From Solicoccozyma terricola (Eukaryota > Basidiomycota > Tremellomycetes > Filobasidiales > Piskurozymaceae): a stretch of 64,000 nt of DNA. The stretch lies in contig BCLD01000017.1 in assembly GCA_001600875.1 (NCBI GenBank), forward strand, positions 90,625 to 154,624. Reading direction: 5' to 3'. Shown piece by piece: positions 60,294 through 64,000 of the stretch. A program made the translations under genes and the position numbers. The notes beneath the pieces are model-generated. The model worked only from the letters and a program-made list of their open reading frames with translations, ran no database searches and was not told where the DNA came from. The number at the start of each line of letters is the position of its first letter. Positions within the stretch are counted from its first letter, which is position 1.

Positions 60294-61661
60294 ATGTCGT
60301 CTTCAGATCAAATCACCATCGCATCACCCGCAGAGTGAGACCGAACTCATGTCTTGACCGCCGACCAGAGTAAAAACTGACTTCTTCAACTGACCCAACC
60401 CAGCTTCCACGTCCATCTGCGTCAAGGTACCATGTCAGAGATGATTGTGCCTCACGTAGCTCTAGGAGGTGTCAAAACTGCCTATGTGATGGTATGTCCT
60501 TGTCCACCCTCTTAATATCCGCTTTGATGCATCATTCACCACTCACCCGTTTCATCGTAGCCAAATCTCACTCCACCACTCACTTCAACATCCGACGCGC
60601 TATCATACCACCAACACCTTCAATCCCTCTCACCAACCACCGAATTCTTAATGACGTTATACCTACACCCTTCAATCACACCCTCTGAAATTAAACGAGC
60701 TCACGCTGCTGGAATCCGTGGTGTCAAATCGTACCCTCGTGGAGTGACTACGAATTCGGAAGGTGGGATCGAGGATTATGAAGTTTATTACCCTGTTTTT
60801 AGAGAGATGGAGAATTGTGGGATGGTTTTAAACCTTCATGGGGAGGTACCTAGTGACGATGAGAAGGTGAGGAGGATGGTGTCTCTCAGTTAACTATATA
60901 TATATAATCATAATACTAATTCCTCAGAAAACCTTATTGCGATGCGCTCATTTCCCAAAACACAGAACATATCAGTCCTCAACGCAGAAAAACACTTTCT
61001 ATCCCACCTTCGTAAACTCTCTTCCGCATTCCCAAACCTTCGAATCGTATTGGAACACGCAACAACAGCTGCAGCCGTCGAATGTATCGAATCTCTACCT
61101 TCAAATGTGGCTTGTTCAATAACTCCACATCATCTCGTTCTTACTATCGATAACGTAGTTCCTCAACCTTTTCATTTCTGTAAACCGATCGCAAAAGAAC
61201 CATCAGATCGAGCTGCTTTAAGACGAGTTATCAAAGATGGAAATTCGAAATTCTTTCTAGGAAGCGATAGTGCTCCTCATCCTGTCTCTTCAAAACTCCC
61301 TCGATTGGGACACGGATATACGGCACTGGATGGCGAAGGTGTTGGAGAAGGTGAAGATGGTCCATCTCCATGTGCAGCTGGGATATACACATCTGCTGTT
61401 TTGATCCCATTAGTAGCTCACATTTTGGATTCATTCGGTGCGTTGTCTCAATTGGAGAATTTCGTTTCAACGAATGGGAGGAGGTTTTATGGTGTTGAAG
61501 CGAAAAAGGGAGATCACGTCGTTTTGAGGAGAGTAGATGTTGGAAGTGTAGATGCAAAGACTGTACCTGGGTATTTCAAAAAGGAAGGAAGTGATGGATC
61601 GATCGTGGATGTTGTGCCGTTCATGGCTGGTCAGAAATTGGGTTGGGAGATTGTAGGATAA
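60294..61661 (+). CDS. URA4: Dihydroorotase
   Basis: The 376-residue zinc amidohydrolase of the third step of de novo pyrimidine synthesis (carbamoyl-aspartate to dihydroorotate). Exons: 60294-60334, 60404-60491, 60561-60866, 60966-61661. It is the single-domain class II (PyrC/Ura4) form: DFHVHLRQGTM gives the first metal-binding histidines, GVKSYPRG the carboxylated lysine, LNLHGEVP and RIVLEHATT the next histidines, and FLGSDSAPHP the catalytic aspartate. The length and the C-terminal KLGWEIVG fit the family. A nearby TATATATATA run lies in intron 3. Head-to-head with the LURP1-related gene. Confidence 0.96.
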
Positions 61662-61788
61662 TTTATCGATTCGGAAACCTTCAAACCCTGTACTTCATCG
61701 ACTGGATTGCACACAAATCCTCATTTGTGATCCAAGACCTACAATAATACAACGATTTACCTTGACCATCCTGTACCACGCACTCCCC

Positions 61789-64000
61789 TTACCGCTGCTG
61801 ATTGCGATACGGGTCATGTGGCGGCTGAGAAGGGTAATACGAAGGTTGACCCTGGTAATTTCCACTCTGGGGCGCAGCTGGAGGGGCAGGTGGCCATTGA
61901 CCAGTAGGTGGTGGAGCGTACTGAGGCTGTTGGCTCTGATGGGCTGATTGTGGGGGAAACGGGTACGGAGGTTGAGATGGCGGCGGTGGAGACGTCGGGT
62001 AGGTCGATGATGATTGGCGAGGTGGTTGCGGCGGTTGGAAAGATTGATAGGACGAGTATGCGTTCAAAGGCGGTGGGGGAGAGGGGTAAGCGGATGTAGA
62101 GCGATATTCGGGCTGAGCTGGCGGTGGTGGATATGGCGAGGACGACTGCGATGGAGCACCATATGTCGATCCGGGACCGTATGACGCACCGCCACCGCCA
62201 TAGGGCGACGCAGTCGAAGGAGGTGCTTGACCGTACGTCGGCTGAGAAGGCGGTGGAGGGAGACTCGAGGGCTGACCATACGATGGACCCCTCGGTGCGG
62301 TTGAGAACGCGGATGGCAACGATCCCAAACTGTCAAAGTCGTACGCCGAGCCGGACGTTTGCCTCGTCTGAGGAGGCGGTGGTGGAGGGTACGGCGCGCT
62401 GAACGTAGGTGCCCTCGCTTGTGGCGGAGGCGAAGAGGCCCACGATGATGACGTAGGTCCACCCAGGCTCATTCCCGTAAGTTGATGTTCCAAGCCTCGC
62501 ATGGGAGACGATGTTGTGGGCGGCGACGTGGGCGATGGAGACGAGGACAATCTTGATCTCGCGTCCGCGTCCGCGGCCATCCGATTCCGCTCATTGACCC
62601 TCGAGGTTATAAAATGTCGAACATCCCGCTTCAATGTATCGATGAGGGTTTGCAGCGACTCGTAGAAATGCAGACCCTTCTCCAGACCCGTCCTGACCTC
62701 TTCGTACGCCTCCCAAGCAGATCTCAGCCTACGCTCGAGATCCGCGCTGGACTTGGCCCCTGCGGACCACTTCCGTTGAATGTCCCTCATAGTCTTGCCA
62801 CTGTCGATCCGCTTCATGGTCGCACTGATATCATGGAGCGTAGAGGACTGCGACGCAATGGCCGCAGACACCCTGGTCTGGTACGGGCGGAACTTCTCGA
62901 GCTCGGTGGCGAACAACGTCGGTTCGACGCCCTGAGTTCGGCGATTAAGGAGTAGGAGATGTGAGACGTCATCTGCTTGGATCTGCGGCACGGCCAACAG
63001 TCAGATATCGGATACACTGCCGCGCAAAGGCACCTATGCTCACCTTGTCCTTTAAGTCCTTCAACACCTCATCCCTTTCCCGCCGGATACTCTCCAGCCT
63101 CTCCATCTTCTCTTCGAGCTCGTCGACAGCTGTACCAATTTCAGCACGCTCTCGTTCGTCCATATCTTCCTGTCCGGCGTCGAAGTCGAGTAGGTTGGGT
63201 TGGCCAATGGGTTTACCGGAAGCAGCTGCAGCAAACACATCCTCGATACGACGAGGTCCACCTCGTAACAGGTCGATATCCGCTCGAGCACCTTCCGACA
63301 TGGCGATGATGGATCGATCGGATGACTCTGCCGCGTCGAGCGACGTTCGATGTGATTTCAAGTCGTCTCTGAACCCTCGAGTGTATGAGCCGGATGGTGG
63401 TTGAGTCCAAAGATGAGTGTATTTGACCTGTGAGAGAAGAGAGAGGGGGGGGGGGGGGGAGGATTATCAGTGGGAGGACACAACCGCCAACGGAAATCCT
63501 ACCACTCACTCTCATTTTCTCGCATTCCCTGGATTCCTCTTCCATATCTTGATTTAACGTATCCAACTGATTCCTACACCCACTCTTCACCTCCTCCAAC
63601 CTTCTCATCAAATCATCCACCGTCTCACCTCTCCTACTTTCCTTCCTAGATACCTCCTCAGCCCACCCTAAAACCTGCGAAGACGGTCCGTTTCCAACTT
63701 CTGCACTACCATCCAACACTTCCCTATACCGTCTAATCTTCCCAGGCATTCCCATATCCTCCAAAGCAGCTCTTACTTCCCCTTCACTGATCGCACACCT
63801 CTCACTCTCCCCTCGTCCCAATTTTGCCTTTTCCTCTGAATACACACTCGCGCTCGTATGTACCTCCATAGGAACGAGTCGTCGAAAGATGTCTGGACCG
63901 ATGAGATTTGCCACCTCGGGATTTGCATAAATCTCTTGAATTGTAATTGGAGTCGTTGTTGATAAAACCTCGATGGCTGGTAAAGATGATTCGGAAGGTG
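61789..64000 (-). CDS. BRO1/ALIX family protein, C-terminal part (truncated by window edge)
   Basis: The 3' part of an ESCRT-associated BRO1/ALIX gene; its start and BRO1 domain lie right of the window. Exons (minus): 63510-64000 (open at the edge), 63044-63427, 61789-62982. Visible is the end of the BRO1-V linker (NPEVANLIGPDIFRRLVPME), coiled-coil arms of the V domain (LMRRLEEVKSGCRNQLDTLN, ELEEKMERLESIRRERDEVL, LRSAWEAYEEVRTGLEKGLH) and a roughly 240-residue Pro/Gln/Tyr/Ser-rich tail with PPPPPPQTRQTSG and many SPYPPPP-type motifs. The F-R-R-L-V-P-M-E sequence is highly characteristic of Bro1. The tail probably binds ESCRT or ubiquitin-ligase partners. Bro1 rather than Rim20 is preferred because of the long Pro-rich tail. 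Confidence 0.9.

Overview
The window is a stretch of nuclear genome from a basidiomycete yeast or yeast-like fungus, most likely a tremellomycete (Cryptococcus/Kwoniella relatives). This is inferred from very dense short introns with GTGAGT-type donors, intron-containing tRNA genes, and genes such as a CVIL-ending Rac GTPase, a PHD-TFIIS-SPOC factor and an HP1-like chromodomain protein. No species can be named from the sequence alone. Exon models below were built by hand. For every complete multi-exon gene the exon lengths sum to a multiple of three, and almost all introns are GT-AG.

Left part (1-31.5 kb): the 5' half of an MRP/YCF1-type ABC transporter (cut by the window edge), a cytochrome b561-family protein, a decayed FAD-oxidoreductase remnant, an HP1-like chromodomain/chromoshadow protein, a BYE1-like transcription factor, a 1,313-residue disordered protein, Rac1, a PrxQ/BCP peroxiredoxin, two small proteins (one probably mitochondrial), a tRNA, a Wee1 kinase, an LPLAT-family acyltransferase and a secreted GH18 chitinase. 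An assembly gap of 852 N follows at 32575-33426.

Right part (33.4-64 kb): a Fus1-like single-pass membrane SH3 protein, a SAM methyltransferase gene made of many microexons, mitochondrial ATP synthase beta, a zinc-finger/LysM protein, a 22-exon MFS transporter, a PA-TM-RING ubiquitin ligase, two neighbouring disordered proteins sharing a D-I-W-S-S-x-P motif (one with a PAM2-like motif), tRNA-Val, a LURP1-related protein, dihydroorotase, and the 3' part of a BRO1/ALIX gene (cut by the right edge).

Most genes are unrelated housekeeping genes on both strands; there is no operon, secondary-metabolite cluster, virus or CRISPR array. The most unusual theme is gene structure: exons of 7, 9, 11, 12, 13 and 15 nt that encode parts of conserved domains. 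A gene finder that ignores such exons would break the HP1, methyltransferase and MFS genes. Long G/C homopolymers are common in introns and spacers.
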